Origin: Enterobacter kobei
GTDB taxonomy: Bacteria > Pseudomonadota > Gammaproteobacteria > Enterobacterales > Enterobacteriaceae
NCBI RefSeq assembly: GCF_001729765.1
Contig: NZ_CP017181.1
Location: 4,402,001 to 4,466,000, forward strand
Length of the DNA stretch: 64,000 nt
Direction of reading: 5' to 3'
Part shown: positions 48,978 through 58,345 of the stretch, piece after piece
Layout: the number at the start of each line of letters is the position of its first letter
How positions within the stretch are numbered: position 1 is the first letter of the stretch
Position numbers and translations under genes: made by a program
Notes under the pieces: model-generated
Told to the model about the DNA's origin: nothing
Database searches by the model: none
The model's input: the letters and a program-made list of their open reading frames with translations, nothing else

Positions 48978-49102
48978 GAAAAAAACACTCCTTTTCAGGA
49001 GCCTGTCGTTAGGTTTTCAGGGCAGGCTCATTATCTACACGGACAACTAAATTAATACAGCGTACCAGACGCTTTCCAGTGTTAATTATATCTGCCCTGC
49101 AA

Positions 49103-49138
49103 TAAAAAAACCGCCGCCTTAAAGGCGGCGGTTTTTAT
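49103..49138 (-). terminator. fkpA terminator
   Basis: Very stable CCGCCGCCT / AGGCGGCGG stem flanked by A and T tracts, ending 5 bp past the fkpA stop on the minus strand; the A tract also makes it usable from the plus strand. Confidence 0.93.
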
Positions 49139-49142
49139 TACA

Positions 49143-49964
49143 TTACTTCTTAGCGTCTGTCGCAGCTTTCTGATCTGCCTGCGCTTCCGGTTTCGCATCC
49201 GCTTTCGGTGCTGGTTTAATGTCCAGCAACTCTACGTCGAAGACCAGCGTGGAGTTAGCCGGGATACCCGGAACGCCCGTTTTGCCGTAGGCCAGATCCG
49301 GTGGAATAACCAGCTTGATCTTGCCGCCTTTCTTGATGTTTTTCAGGCCTTCAGTCCAGCCAGGAATCACACCGTCCAGACGGAAGGAGAGCGGCTCACC
49401 GCGGGTGTAAGAGTTATCGAACTCTTTACCGTCGATCAGCGTACCTTTGTAGTTTACGACAACAGTATCGCTGTCTTTCGGCGCATCGCCGGTACCTTCT
49501 TTCTCAACTTTGTACACCAGGCCTGTAGAGGAAGTCTTCACACCCTTCTCTTTAGCAAAGGTATCGCGGTAGGCTTTGCCTTTCGCTTCGTTGTCTTTCG
49601 CGTCCGCTTCCATCTTGGTCTGAGCGGCACCCTTCACGCGTGCTTCGAACGCCTGCAGCGTCTGCTCAATTTCCTGGTCAGACAGCTTGCTCTTATCCGC
49701 AAATGCGTCCTGTACGCCTGCGATCAGCTGGGCTTTATCCAGTTTGATGCCCAGTTTCTCTTGTTCTTTCAGAGAGTTTTCCATGTAACGACCCAGAGAT
49801 GCGCCCAGTGCGTAGGCGGATTTCTGGTCGTCATTTTTGAACGCCGCTTTGCTGTCTGCAGTGGCAGCAGGCTTCGCAGCAGTATCAGCAGCGAATGACA
49901 GCGGCGCGTTCAGCGCAACAGCCATCGTCGTCGCCAGCAGCGTTACTTTAAACAGTGATTTCAT
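49143..49964 (-). CDS. fkpA: periplasmic FKBP-type peptidyl-prolyl isomerase FkpA
   Basis: Periplasmic chaperone and prolyl isomerase of the sigma-E envelope-stress regulon in E. coli. It has 273 residues with a signal peptide (MKSLFKVTLLATTMAVALNA, cut near SFA-ADT). An N-terminal dimerising helical domain runs about 30-135, and the FKBP domain about 150-250 (FRLDGVIPGWTEGLKNI). A charged Ala-Asp-Lys tail follows. Confidence 0.97.
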   Translation of the reverse strand: MKSLFKVTLLATTMAVALNAPLSFAADTAAKPAATADSKAAFKNDDQKSAYALGASLGRYMENSLKEQEKLGIKLDKAQLIAGVQDAFADKSKLSDQEIEQTLQAFEARVKGAAQTKMEADAKDNEAKGKAYRDTFAKEKGVKTSSTGLVYKVEKEGTGDAPKDSDTVVVNYKGTLIDGKEFDNSYTRGEPLSFRLDGVIPGWTEGLKNIKKGGKIKLVIPPDLAYGKTGVPGIPANSTLVFDVELLDIKPAPKADAKPEAQADQKAATDAKK

Positions 49965-50201
49965 CCATATCTCCAGGGCCTGGGGACTCTCACCCCAGCG
50001 TTAAACGTAAATGAGTGACGTACTATAAAACGTTGCAGAAGAAATCTACAGACAGACACTCCCAATTCTCACCACTTTTCAGACTATTTTTGTTTAAATA
50101 AGTTTCTTGCCAGCGGGATAGAGACTGCACTTAAGGATAAACTCAGTTAAACTGCGCCGCCGCTGGACCATCAGGTAAATCAGACATAAACGAGGTGAAT
50201 G

Positions 50202-50420
50202 ATGAAGGATACAACGATAGAAGCGAGAATGGCTGAGCTGGAAAGCCGCCTGGCTTTTCAGGACATCACCATCGAAGAGCTAAACCAGACTGTCACAGCA
50301 CATGAACTCGAAATGGCGAAGCTGCGGGATCACATGCGTCTGCTGACGGAAAAGCTAAAGGCAACGCAGCCGTCAAACATTGCCTCTCAGTCTGAAGAGA
50401 CACCACCACCTCATTATTGA
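50202..50420 (+). CDS. slyX: SlyX family protein
   Basis: Short coiled-coil protein of unknown function, 72 residues ([17 protein letters not shown]), heptads through about residue 55 and tail SEETPPPHY. Two adjacent ATGs exist; I take the second (50202), which has the better spacing from GAGGTG and gives the E. coli length. Converges on slyD across a shared terminator. Confidence 0.94.
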   Translation: MKDTTIEARMAELESRLAFQDITIEELNQTVTAHELEMAKLRDHMRLLTEKLKATQPSNIASQSEETPPPHY

Positions 50421-50425
50421 GGCGT

Positions 50426-50457
50426 AAAAAAAGCGGGGTTCACCCGCTTTTTTATTT
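50426..50457. terminator. bidirectional terminator between slyX and slyD
   Basis: AAAAAAAGCGGG-GTTCA-CCCGCTTTTTTT, with A and T runs on both sides, serving both convergent genes. Confidence 0.92.
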
Positions 50458-50471
50458 TCCGCTTAGCGGAA

Positions 50472-51056
50472 TTAGTGGCAACCGCAGCCGCCGTTACCGC
50501 AACCACCTTTGCCATGGTCATGACCATGGTCGTGATCGTGGCCGTGACCACCGCAGCAGCCGTCGTGGCCGTGATCGTGGTCATGGTCGTGCGCACCGTG
50601 AACGTGGCCATGAGCCAGCTCTTCTTCGGTCGCTTCACGGATCGCAACAACTTCTACGTTGAACTTCAGGTTCTGGCCAGCCAGCATGTGGTTGCCGTCA
50701 ACCACAACGTGGTCGTCTTCAACTTCAGTGATTTCTACAGGCACTGGCCCCTGGTCAGTTTCAGCCAGGAAGCGCATGCCAACCTGCAGTTCGTCAACGC
50801 CCATGAATACGTCTTTAGGAACGCGCTGAACCAGGTTGTCGTCATACTGACCGTAAGCGTCGTTCGCGCCGACAGCAACGTCGAATTTGTCGCCAACTTC
50901 ATGACCTTCCAGCGCAGTTTCCAGGCCGGAAATCAGGGAACCGTGGCCATGCAGGTAGTCCAGCGGCGCACTCACCGGAGACTCATCAACCAACACACCG
51001 TCTTCTGTACGTACCTGATAGGCCAGGCTGACCACCAGGTCTTTTGCTACTTTCAT
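50472..51056 (-). CDS. slyD: FKBP-type isomerase and nickel metallochaperone SlyD
   Basis: Cytoplasmic prolyl isomerase/chaperone that also supplies Ni for hydrogenase maturation. It has 194 residues: FKBP domain split by the insert-in-flap domain (about 70-130), then a His/Asp/Gly/Cys-rich metal-binding tail from about 148 (HGHVHGAHDHDHDHGHDG onward). The near-repetitive DNA at 50478-50600 simply encodes this tail. Confidence 0.97.
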   Translation of the reverse strand: MKVAKDLVVSLAYQVRTEDGVLVDESPVSAPLDYLHGHGSLISGLETALEGHEVGDKFDVAVGANDAYGQYDDNLVQRVPKDVFMGVDELQVGMRFLAETDQGPVPVEITEVEDDHVVVDGNHMLAGQNLKFNVEVVAIREATEEELAHGHVHGAHDHDHDHGHDGCCGGHGHDHDHGHDHGKGGCGNGGCGCH

Positions 51057-51150
51057 GATATCTCCTGAGCGTGGGAAAATTGCTGGCGCAGATTGTAGCG
51101 GAAATCTGCACCCGTGTACCCTTTAGCTTAAAAAAACTCAGGGCATATCG

Positions 51151-51351
51151 CTAGTCCGGATGAAAAATGCCGATCACTTGCTCTTCTTTGCGAACATGAT
51201 CGCGGGCCTCTTTATCGGCCTCACGCATCTGGTGACCACACTTAACACACTCAACGATATCAATATTATTTTCTCGCCACATCGCCAGAGTATCTTGCGC
51301 CTGGCAGGACGGGCATTTTGCACCTGCGATAAAGCGTTTACGGACAGCCAT
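51151..51351 (-). CDS. yheV: zinc-ribbon protein YheV
   Basis: A 66-residue protein with a DUF2387-type zinc ribbon: CPSC near residue 14 and CVKCGHQ near 36. Function unknown. It lies 13 bp after kefB in the kefG-kefB-yheV unit. Confidence 0.92.
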   Translation of the reverse strand: MAVRKRFIAGAKCPSCQAQDTLAMWRENNIDIVECVKCGHQMREADKEARDHVRKEEQVIGIFHPD

Positions 51352-51364
51352 CTTTCGTTACCCT

Positions 51365-53170
51365 TTATTCAAATTCATCCCAGCCATCAAGCTGGCGTCG
51401 TTCCTGTTGCATCTCTCGCTGGAAGATCTCCTCCAGCTCGCGACGCGCTTCCCGCACGCGGGAGATCTGCGCCGTGTCGGTATGTACCGGCATCAGTTCG
51501 CGCAGCATTCGCATATCCAGCCGACGGAAGTGCATCTGGGCACGTTGCGCCTGATGAGGATGCATACCCAGCGAGATCAACGCCTTACGGCCTAACTCCA
51601 GCGCACTGGAGAACGTCTCACGGGAGAAGTGTTTCACACCCGCCTGCAACAATTCGTGAGCTTCAACACGTCCCCGGGCACGCGCCAGTATATGCAGGTG
51701 CGGGAAGTGCTGTTGACACAGCTCCACCAGTTTCATCGTGTCTTCCGGATCGTTACAGGTGATCACGATGGACTCGGCGGCCTCAGCGCCCGCCGAGCGC
51801 AGCAGCTCAAGCTGGGTCGCGTCGCCGTAATACACCTTGTAGCCATATTTACGCATCAGGTTAACCGCACTGATATCGCGTTCCAGCACCGTAATGCGCA
51901 TCTTATTCGCCATCAACAGGCGACCAATCACCTGCCCGAAGCGGCCAAAGCCCACCACTATCACCTGGGGTTTATCGTCTTCTACCCATGGCGCTTCATC
52001 TTCATCGTCCGTCGGGTTTAAGCGGCGCGACAGCAGTTTATCCACCAGCTTCATCAGCAGCGGCGTGGTCATCATCGACAGCGTCACCGTCACCAGCAGC
52101 AGCGCCATCTGATCGTCCTTAAACAGCTTCTGAGAGGACGCGGCGGAAAACAGCACAAACGCGAACTCTCCCCCCTGGCTTAACACGCTGGCAAACTGCA
52201 TGCGTTCCGAACTGCGCAACCCGTAAATACGCGCCATGACGTACAGCACCAGCATTTTCACCGCCACCAGGATGGCGACGCTGACCACAACCCAGAGCAG
52301 ATGGGTATAAAGCACACCGAGATTGAGCGCCATCCCCACCGAAATAAAGAACAACCCTAACAGGAGCCCTTTGAAGGGATCGATGGCAATTTCCAGTTCG
52401 TGACGATACTCGCTCTCCGCCAGCAGCACCCCGGCGATAAAAGTACCCAGCGCCATTGATAGCCCCAGCGCGTCCATAAACAGCGCCGAGCCAAGCACCA
52501 GCAACAGCGTCGCAGCTGTAAACACTTCACGCACGCCCGATGCGGCAATAAAGCGGAACACCGGACGCAACAAGAAGCGTCCGCCAATCAGCATGCCCGC
52601 AAAGGCCAGCACCTTCATGGAAATCTTTGCCCAGTCGAAGCTATCGTCGCCAGAACCCGCCAGCAGCGGCACCAGCGCCAGCGCCGGGATCACCGCTAAA
52701 TCCTGAAACAGCAGCACCGAAAAGCCCAGTTGCCCGGCTTCATTGCGGTTCATCCCTTTGTCGCGCATCAGCTGCAACGCCATCGCCGTCGAAGACATGG
52801 CAAGACCAATCCCGCCTATCACCGCGGCCTGCCAGGAAAAGTGGGTCAGCATTAGCAGGCCAGCCAGAATCGCGGCGCTGAACAACACTTGCGCGGCACC
52901 CACGCCAAAGATAGAGCGTCGGAGCTGCCACAATTTAGAGGGATTCAGTTCCAGACCGATGATGAACATCAGGAACACCACGCCTAGCTCGGAGAAATGG
53001 AGAATTTCATCCACATCGCTGATGAATCCCAGTCCCCAGGGACCAATGGCGATCCCCGCGAGCAAATATCCCAGTACCGCACCGATGCCGAGACGGGCGG
53101 CAAGCGGAACCGCGACGACGGCCGCAAATAAAAACAGTACCCCGGCGAGGAGCAAATTCGATCCTTCCAT
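51365..53170 (-). CDS. kefB: glutathione-regulated K+/H+ antiporter KefB
   Basis: Inner-membrane K+ efflux system held closed by glutathione and opened by glutathione adducts of electrophiles, acidifying the cytoplasm for protection. Started at [15 protein letters not shown] (53170) it has 601 residues, as in E. coli; upstream codons lie in kefG. A CPA2 antiporter domain of about 12 helices is followed by an RCK/KTN domain from about 400 ([17 protein letters not shown]). The ATG overlaps the kefG stop (TAATG). Confidence 0.97.
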   Translation of the reverse strand: MEGSNLLLAGVLFLFAAVVAVPLAARLGIGAVLGYLLAGIAIGPWGLGFISDVDEILHFSELGVVFLMFIIGLELNPSKLWQLRRSIFGVGAAQVLFSAAILAGLLMLTHFSWQAAVIGGIGLAMSSTAMALQLMRDKGMNRNEAGQLGFSVLLFQDLAVIPALALVPLLAGSGDDSFDWAKISMKVLAFAGMLIGGRFLLRPVFRFIAASGVREVFTAATLLLVLGSALFMDALGLSMALGTFIAGVLLAESEYRHELEIAIDPFKGLLLGLFFISVGMALNLGVLYTHLLWVVVSVAILVAVKMLVLYVMARIYGLRSSERMQFASVLSQGGEFAFVLFSAASSQKLFKDDQMALLLVTVTLSMMTTPLLMKLVDKLLSRRLNPTDDEDEAPWVEDDKPQVIVVGFGRFGQVIGRLLMANKMRITVLERDISAVNLMRKYGYKVYYGDATQLELLRSAGAEAAESIVITCNDPEDTMKLVELCQQHFPHLHILARARGRVEAHELLQAGVKHFSRETFSSALELGRKALISLGMHPHQAQRAQMHFRRLDMRMLRELMPVHTDTAQISRVREARRELEEIFQREMQQERRQLDGWDEFE

Positions 53171-53724
53171 TAACGACCTCCTGCCGGAATCGGCGATGCC
53201 AGCCACTCGCCATAAGCTCTGGCGTGGCTGGCCAGTTCTTTCGGATCCTGACGCCGCGCCCAGTAGACAATGATCGGGCTCATCCAGTGCATACGGCACA
53301 TCGCCGCCGTCAGCTCGAATGGCCGCAGGATATCGCTCATCGGATAACGGTTCAGCCCGTCGTGACGGTAAGCACTTTCGGGTTCACCGGTGGTGATCAC
53401 GCTACGCCAGTACTTTCCCGCCAGCTGGTTTCCCCCCACCCCACTGGAGAAGCCGCGGCTCAGCACGCGGTCCAGCCACTCTTTCAGCAGTGCCGGACAG
53501 CTATAGGTATAAAGCGGGTGCTGGAACACAATCACGTCATGCTGACGCAGCAGTTCCTGCTCGTAAGGAATATCAATAAAGAAATCAGGATAGTGCGCGT
53601 AGAGATCGTGCACCGTAACGTTACTGAGCTGTGTGGCCGGCTTAAGCAGCACCCGGTTCGCCACCGAGTCCTGAGATTCCGGATGGGCATACAGCAGCAG
53701 CACTTTCGCTGTCTGAGACATCAT
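53170..53724 (-). CDS. kefG: KefB ancillary flavoprotein KefG
   Basis: Quinone-reductase-like cytoplasmic subunit required for full KefB activity. It has 184 residues: flavodoxin-like fold with YAHPESQDS near the start, [19 protein letters not shown] (about 68-86) and [17 protein letters not shown]. First gene of kefG-kefB-yheV, divergent from yheS. Confidence 0.96.
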   Translation of the reverse strand: MMSQTAKVLLLYAHPESQDSVANRVLLKPATQLSNVTVHDLYAHYPDFFIDIPYEQELLRQHDVIVFQHPLYTYSCPALLKEWLDRVLSRGFSSGVGGNQLAGKYWRSVITTGEPESAYRHDGLNRYPMSDILRPFELTAAMCRMHWMSPIIVYWARRQDPKELASHARAYGEWLASPIPAGGR

Positions 53725-53859
53725 TCCCCTCCCGGTCGTGTTTCTGTTTTTGTGTATCGTTGTTGTTTTGGGCTACCATGGCGGCCCGGTGCGGAAAATG
53801 GCCCACACCTTACATTATCATAATGACAAATTAACATAGTCGGAACATACGGCGCTTCT

Positions 53860-55764
53860 ATGATTGTTTTCTCCTCGTTACAAATTCGTCGCGGCGTGCG
53901 CGTTCTGCTCGATAACGCCACTGCTACCATCAACCCGGGCCAAAAAGTGGGTCTGGTCGGCAAAAACGGCTGTGGCAAATCCACGCTGCTGGCGCTGCTG
54001 AAAAACGAGATTAGCGCGGATGGCGGAAGCTTTACTTATCCGGGAAACTGGCAGCTCGCCTGGGTGAACCAGGAGACGCCAGCCCTGAGCGAACCGGCCC
54101 TCGACTATGTTATCGACGGCGACCGTGAATACCGCAAACTCGAAGCGGAACTCCACGCCGCCAACGAGCGCAACGACGGTCACGCCATCGCCACCGTTCA
54201 TGGCAAGCTGGACGCCATCGACGCGTGGACCATTCGCTCCCGCGCCTCCAGCCTGCTGCACGGCCTGGGCTTCAGCAATGAACAGCTGGAACGCCCGGTC
54301 AGCGACTTCTCCGGCGGCTGGCGTATGCGCCTCAACCTGGCGCAGGCGCTGATCTGCCGTTCTGATCTTTTGCTACTTGATGAACCGACTAACCACCTCG
54401 ATCTCGATGCGGTTATTTGGCTGGAGAAGTGGCTTAAGAACTATCAGGGCACTCTGATTCTGATCTCCCACGACCGCGACTTCCTCGATCCGGTGGTGGA
54501 TAAAATCATTCATATCGAACAGCAAACGATGTTCGAATATACCGGCAACTACAGCTCTTTCGAGCGCCAGCGCGCGACGCGCCTGGCCCAGCAGCAGGCG
54601 ATGTACGAAAGCCAGCAGCAGCGCGTGGCGCACCTGCAAAGCTTTGTGGATCGCTTTAAGGCCAAAGCCTCTAAAGCCAAGCAGGCCCAGAGCCGCATCA
54701 AGATGCTGGAACGCATGGAGATGATTGCCCCGGCGCACGTCGATAACCCGTTCCACTTCAATTTCCGCGAGCCGGAAAGCCTGCCGAATCCACTGCTGAA
54801 AATGGAAAAAGTGAGCGCGGGCTATGGCGATCGCATTATTCTCGACTCCATCAAGCTCAACCTGGTGCCGGGTTCACGTATCGGTCTGCTGGGGCGTAAC
54901 GGCGCCGGTAAATCAACGCTAATCAAACTCCTGGCGGGCGAACTTAACCCGGTCAGCGGCGAAATCGGCCTGGCGAAAGGCATTAAGCTTGGCTATTTCG
55001 CTCAGCATCAGCTGGAATTTTTACGCGCGGATGAATCGCCTATCCAGCACCTTGCGCGTCTGGCACCGCAGGAAATGGAGCAGAAGCTGCGCGATTACCT
55101 CGGCGGCTTCGGCTTCCAGGGCGATAAAGTCACCGAAAACACAGAGCGTTTCTCCGGCGGTGAAAAAGCCCGCCTGGTACTGGCGCTGATCGTCTGGCAG
55201 CGCCCGAACCTGCTGCTGCTCGATGAACCGACCAACCACCTGGATCTCGACATGCGTCAGGCGCTGACCGAAGCGCTGATTGAGTTCGAAGGCGCGCTGG
55301 TGGTGGTCTCGCACGATCGTCACCTGATCCGCTCCACCACAGACGATCTCTACCTGGTGCATGATGGCAAAGTTGAACCGTTCGACGGCGATCTGGAAGA
55401 CTACCAGCAGTGGCTGACGGACGTGCAGAAGCAGGAAAACCAGCCGGACGAGTCGGCGAAAGACAACGCCAACAGCGCGCAGGCGCGTAAAGACCAGAAG
55501 CGTCGCGAAGCGGAGCTGCGCACTCAGACTCAGCCGCTGCGTAAAGAGATTGCCCGTCTGGAAAAAGAGATGGAGAAGCTCAACGCCACGCTTGCCACCG
55601 TTGAAGAGAAGCTAGGCGACAGCGGCCTGTACGATCAAAGCCGTAAAGCGGAGCTGACGGATTGCCTGCAAACGCAGGCAAAGACCAAATCGAGCCTCGA
55701 AGCGTGCGAAATGGCGTGGCTGGACGCGCAGGAACAGCTGGAAGCGATGCTGCAGGCCGACTAA
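53860..55764 (+). CDS. yheS: ABC-F family ATPase YheS
   Basis: Soluble twin-ATPase of the ABC-F translation-factor family that acts on ribosomes. It has 634 residues: NBD1 with GKNGCGKST (about 34-42) and SGGWRMRL; the interdomain linker near 240-300; NBD2 with GRNGAGKST (about 345-353) and SGGEKARL; LLLDEPTNHLDLD in both; and a C-terminal coiled coil (about 550-630). mdcR follows by 15 bp in the same direction; in E. coli the next gene is yheT. Confidence 0.96.
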   Translation: MIVFSSLQIRRGVRVLLDNATATINPGQKVGLVGKNGCGKSTLLALLKNEISADGGSFTYPGNWQLAWVNQETPALSEPALDYVIDGDREYRKLEAELHAANERNDGHAIATVHGKLDAIDAWTIRSRASSLLHGLGFSNEQLERPVSDFSGGWRMRLNLAQALICRSDLLLLDEPTNHLDLDAVIWLEKWLKNYQGTLILISHDRDFLDPVVDKIIHIEQQTMFEYTGNYSSFERQRATRLAQQQAMYESQQQRVAHLQSFVDRFKAKASKAKQAQSRIKMLERMEMIAPAHVDNPFHFNFREPESLPNPLLKMEKVSAGYGDRIILDSIKLNLVPGSRIGLLGRNGAGKSTLIKLLAGELNPVSGEIGLAKGIKLGYFAQHQLEFLRADESPIQHLARLAPQEMEQKLRDYLGGFGFQGDKVTENTERFSGGEKARLVLALIVWQRPNLLLLDEPTNHLDLDMRQALTEALIEFEGALVVVSHDRHLIRSTTDDLYLVHDGKVEPFDGDLEDYQQWLTDVQKQENQPDESAKDNANSAQARKDQKRREAELRTQTQPLRKEIARLEKEMEKLNATLATVEEKLGDSGLYDQSRKAELTDCLQTQAKTKSSLEACEMAWLDAQEQLEAMLQAD

Positions 55765-55779
55765 CACACCGGGAGGGTT

Positions 55780-56721
55780 ATGCGTTTCGATACCACGAGC
55801 GAGATTACATTCCGCAAACTCAGCATCTTCATGACCTTCATGGAGAAAGGGAATATCGCCCGTACCGCCGAAACGCTCGGGCTGAGCGGTGTCAGTGTGC
55901 ACCGCGCGCTGCACACGCTGGAAGAGAACGTGCGCTGCCCGCTTTTTACCCACAAGGGGCGCAATCTGATTGCGCTGCCTTCCGCCTGGACGCTGCTGGA
56001 ATATTGCCAGGAAGTCATGCAGGTGATGGAGCGCGGGCTGGAAGAGTCGCGCAAAATCGCCGGTATCGGCCAGGGTCGGTTGCGCGTCGGTACGCTCTAC
56101 TCGCTCACCCTGGAAACCGTACCGCGCCTGATTATGGGCATGAAATTACGCCGTCCGGATCTGGAGATGGATCTGACGATGGGCTCTAACGACACGTTGC
56201 TACACATGCTGGACGAAGGGTCGCTGGACGCCATATTGATCTCCATCTCCGAAAGCGATATCGACCGTAACGGCCTCGAAGTACTGCCCCTGTTTCACGA
56301 CGACATTTTCCTTGCCGCGCCCGCGTCCGCCACGCTGAACGCCCATGGGCCAGCGGATCTTCGTGATTACAAACACCAGAAATTTGTCGCGCTGGCAGAA
56401 GGGTTCGCCACCTACGCCGGGTTCCAGGAAGCGTTCCACATCGCCGGATTCGAGCCGGAAATCGTCACGCGCGTGAATGACATTTTCTCTATGTTGAGCC
56501 TGGTGCAGGCGGGCGTCGGTTTTACGCTGATGCCGGGGAGGATGAAGAAAGTGTATGAGAACTCGGTGCAGCTATTGAAGCTGGCGGAACCGTACCAGAT
56601 GCAGCAGCTGATTGCGATTGTCTTTGCCCGCAACCGCGAGCAGGATCCGAGCCTACGCGCACTGGCCGCCGAAGGGCGGATGTATGCGCGAAGCCTCACG
56701 GCAGGTACCTCGGCCCTGTAG
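55780..56721 (+). CDS. mdcR: LysR-family regulator of malonate use (MdcR-like)
   Basis: Transcription factor of 313 residues. The N-terminal winged helix (about 12-70, MEKGNIARTAETLGLSGVSV) and the C-terminal periplasmic-binding-like effector domain are visible. I call it MdcR because it adjoins the malonate decarboxylase operon, whose LysR activator has this name in Klebsiella. It follows yheS by only 15 bp, after GGGAGG, so it may share readthrough from yheS. Confidence 0.85.
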   Translation: MRFDTTSEITFRKLSIFMTFMEKGNIARTAETLGLSGVSVHRALHTLEENVRCPLFTHKGRNLIALPSAWTLLEYCQEVMQVMERGLEESRKIAGIGQGRLRVGTLYSLTLETVPRLIMGMKLRRPDLEMDLTMGSNDTLLHMLDEGSLDAILISISESDIDRNGLEVLPLFHDDIFLAAPASATLNAHGPADLRDYKHQKFVALAEGFATYAGFQEAFHIAGFEPEIVTRVNDIFSMLSLVQAGVGFTLMPGRMKKVYENSVQLLKLAEPYQMQQLIAIVFARNREQDPSLRALAAEGRMYARSLTAGTSAL

Positions 56722-56771
56722 GCCTGGTGCATTCCCCCTGTTCCAGGGTTCACTAAAACTGAACGCCACAT

Positions 56772-56800
56772 TTGACTTATCATCCTTTACCTCTGAATAT
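56772..56800 (+). promoter_or_regulatory. candidate promoter of the toxin/immunity pair
   Basis: TTGACT (56772-56777), a 17-bp spacer and GAATAT (56795-56800), 34 bp before the ATG of the toxin-like gene. It gives the cassette its own transcription start separate from mdcR. Based on consensus match alone. Confidence 0.55.
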
Positions 56801-56834
56801 CCACAAAAACAACATGGCTTAAAGCAGGAACAGG

Positions 56835-57992
56835 ATGTTCACACTCTACATGAAATGGGATGCTGGCTGTGATTTAGCACCGGCTGATATTCAGTTCATC
56901 CTCACGCCACGCGATGCACTGGAAATGGCGAGCGTATTTTACGAACTGGATTATCTAAAATATGCCCCTCAAAACCGTTTTCAACATTTCACCATCCCCA
57001 AACGTCGTGACGGCGTATACCACCGCTTCGCGGCGCAACCATACAACCGCAAGCACCACACGGAATACGACGGTCTTTATGATGAAGTAAAATGGAATCT
57101 TGAGCAGGGCTGGATGGTTGGCGTAAACACCGCAGAGAAGTGGGACCGTTTCCGCAACCCCTTCTTCTTCGATGACGACGGTAATCTGGTTTATGACTGT
57201 TTCATGGACAGCTATAGCGACAGTTTCCAGCGGGAAGTACGGAATATTTACGAACATTGCCTGAACGCACACCCGGGACGAAAACCTGCTCCGACCATTA
57301 AACAGTATAATTCCGATGCTCCCGTACAGCACGCACAAGCCACCAAAACCATCAACAGCAAAGCAGCCGGACGATTACTGGCGGCAGGTGGAATCTACAA
57401 CGGCAACATTGAAGGCTTTAGGCAAACAGCGGAGCAACTTGGTGGTGATGCGCCAGCCGGATACACTGAAGTCATGGACAATAAGGGGCTAATCATTGCT
57501 GGCGCTTCTGTCGCTGCGGGATTTGGTCTTAGTCGATTAGGTACGGCAAGTGAGCTTTCTGAACTGGAGAATCTCCATGTTCTTGGAAAGGTCGAGGGCG
57601 AATATTCGATGATCAAGCCTGGACCATTGAGTAATAGATTTGCTGAAACGTTCTCAGGAGGTGTATATAAAGAAATAACGCTTTCTGAAGATACAGTTTT
57701 CTATCGAGGCGGCCAGAACGGTACTGATTTAGGACGTTTTTTTAGTTACGAGAAACCTCAAGGTATTATCCAAACTCGAATCGATAAAGCAGTTCTGCCT
57801 GAATGGCCTGATGGAAGCAAATCAATAATTGATAGTTACTTTGAAGTAGAAATACCTGCTGGCTCAAAGGTCTATATTGGAAATGTCGGTTACCAAACGG
57901 GTTTCTATGCGGGTGGTTCAGAACAGGTTTTAATTCCAGCTCCATGGGATATACCAGGAGTGAAAACACTAGGTTTTGGTAATCTAAAATGA
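56835..57992 (+). CDS. putative polymorphic toxin with ADP-ribosyltransferase-like C-terminus
   Basis: A 385-residue protein whose full-length family I do not recognise. Residues 1-150 form a soluble aromatic-rich module (MFTLYMKWDAGCDLAPADIQ). Residues 150-215 look like a linker. A hydrophobic Gly/Ala stretch (GLIIAGASVAAGFGLSRLG, about 218-236) precedes the C-terminal module. That module (about 265-385) has an R-S-E order typical of ADP-ribosyltransferase folds: FYRGG (Arg291), GRFFSYE (Ser304) and GGSEQVLIP (Glu363). It recalls the TreTu class of EF-Tu-modifying toxins. No signal peptide, PAAR, Rhs or VgrG domain is seen, so the delivery route is unknown. The stop overlaps the next gene by 4 nt. 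The 3' third is much richer in A+T than the 5' part, as expected of swapped toxin tips. Confidence 0.65.
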   Translation: MFTLYMKWDAGCDLAPADIQFILTPRDALEMASVFYELDYLKYAPQNRFQHFTIPKRRDGVYHRFAAQPYNRKHHTEYDGLYDEVKWNLEQGWMVGVNTAEKWDRFRNPFFFDDDGNLVYDCFMDSYSDSFQREVRNIYEHCLNAHPGRKPAPTIKQYNSDAPVQHAQATKTINSKAAGRLLAAGGIYNGNIEGFRQTAEQLGGDAPAGYTEVMDNKGLIIAGASVAAGFGLSRLGTASELSELENLHVLGKVEGEYSMIKPGPLSNRFAETFSGGVYKEITLSEDTVFYRGGQNGTDLGRFFSYEKPQGIIQTRIDKAVLPEWPDGSKSIIDSYFEVEIPAGSKVYIGNVGYQTGFYAGGSEQVLIPAPWDIPGVKTLGFGNLK

Positions 57993-58279
57993 AAGCTAAT
58001 ATTCAGAAATTTTTGGTAAAAATAACCCATCTGCTTTCAGATAGTGGTGAAACGAAATGGGCTGCAACATTTGAGAATTTCAGCAAGGACCTGGAGGTAG
58101 ATTACGACACAACGTTAATCAAGATTAAACGTACATTCGGTGGCGCTGGGTCATTTAATGACGTAGTTTTACATCAAAACGGTCAAATGTTAACTAGTGA
58201 AAACAGAGAGTTGAACATACTGCAGGATCAACTTTATGACGCATTAACAGCAGAAATTGTGCGGACAAGAGGTCATTAA
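57989..58279 (+). CDS. putative cognate immunity protein (DUF6966-like)
   Basis: A 96-residue soluble protein (MKANIQKFLVKITHLLSDSG; then TFGGAGSFNDVVL at about 48-60). The GGxGSFND motif is one I associate with small proteins of the DUF6966 type found beside polymorphic toxins. The ATG overlaps the toxin stop (ATGA), so expression is coupled, as expected for an antidote. Composition is AT-rich (hand count 38% GC over 58021-58080). Function is inferred from position and size. Confidence 0.6.
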   Translation: MKANIQKFLVKITHLLSDSGETKWAATFENFSKDLEVDYDTTLIKIKRTFGGAGSFNDVVLHQNGQMLTSENRELNILQDQLYDALTAEIVRTRGH

Positions 58280-58345
58280 GCGCTTAATGATTGCCCCTGA
58301 CATCCGTACCCGGCATAACGAAAATGTGCTCAGGAAGCGCTGCTA

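Noticed and set aside
50475..50610. Near-tandem CATGGTCATGACC-like repeats suggesting a minisatellite or CRISPR-like array
   Set aside because: The repeats are codons for the His/Asp/Gly-rich metal-binding tail of SlyD and have no regular spacer structure.
51365..53299. kefB with an N-terminal extension of 43 residues
   Set aside because: The extension lies inside kefG. The start at 53170 overlaps the kefG stop and gives the known 601-residue length.
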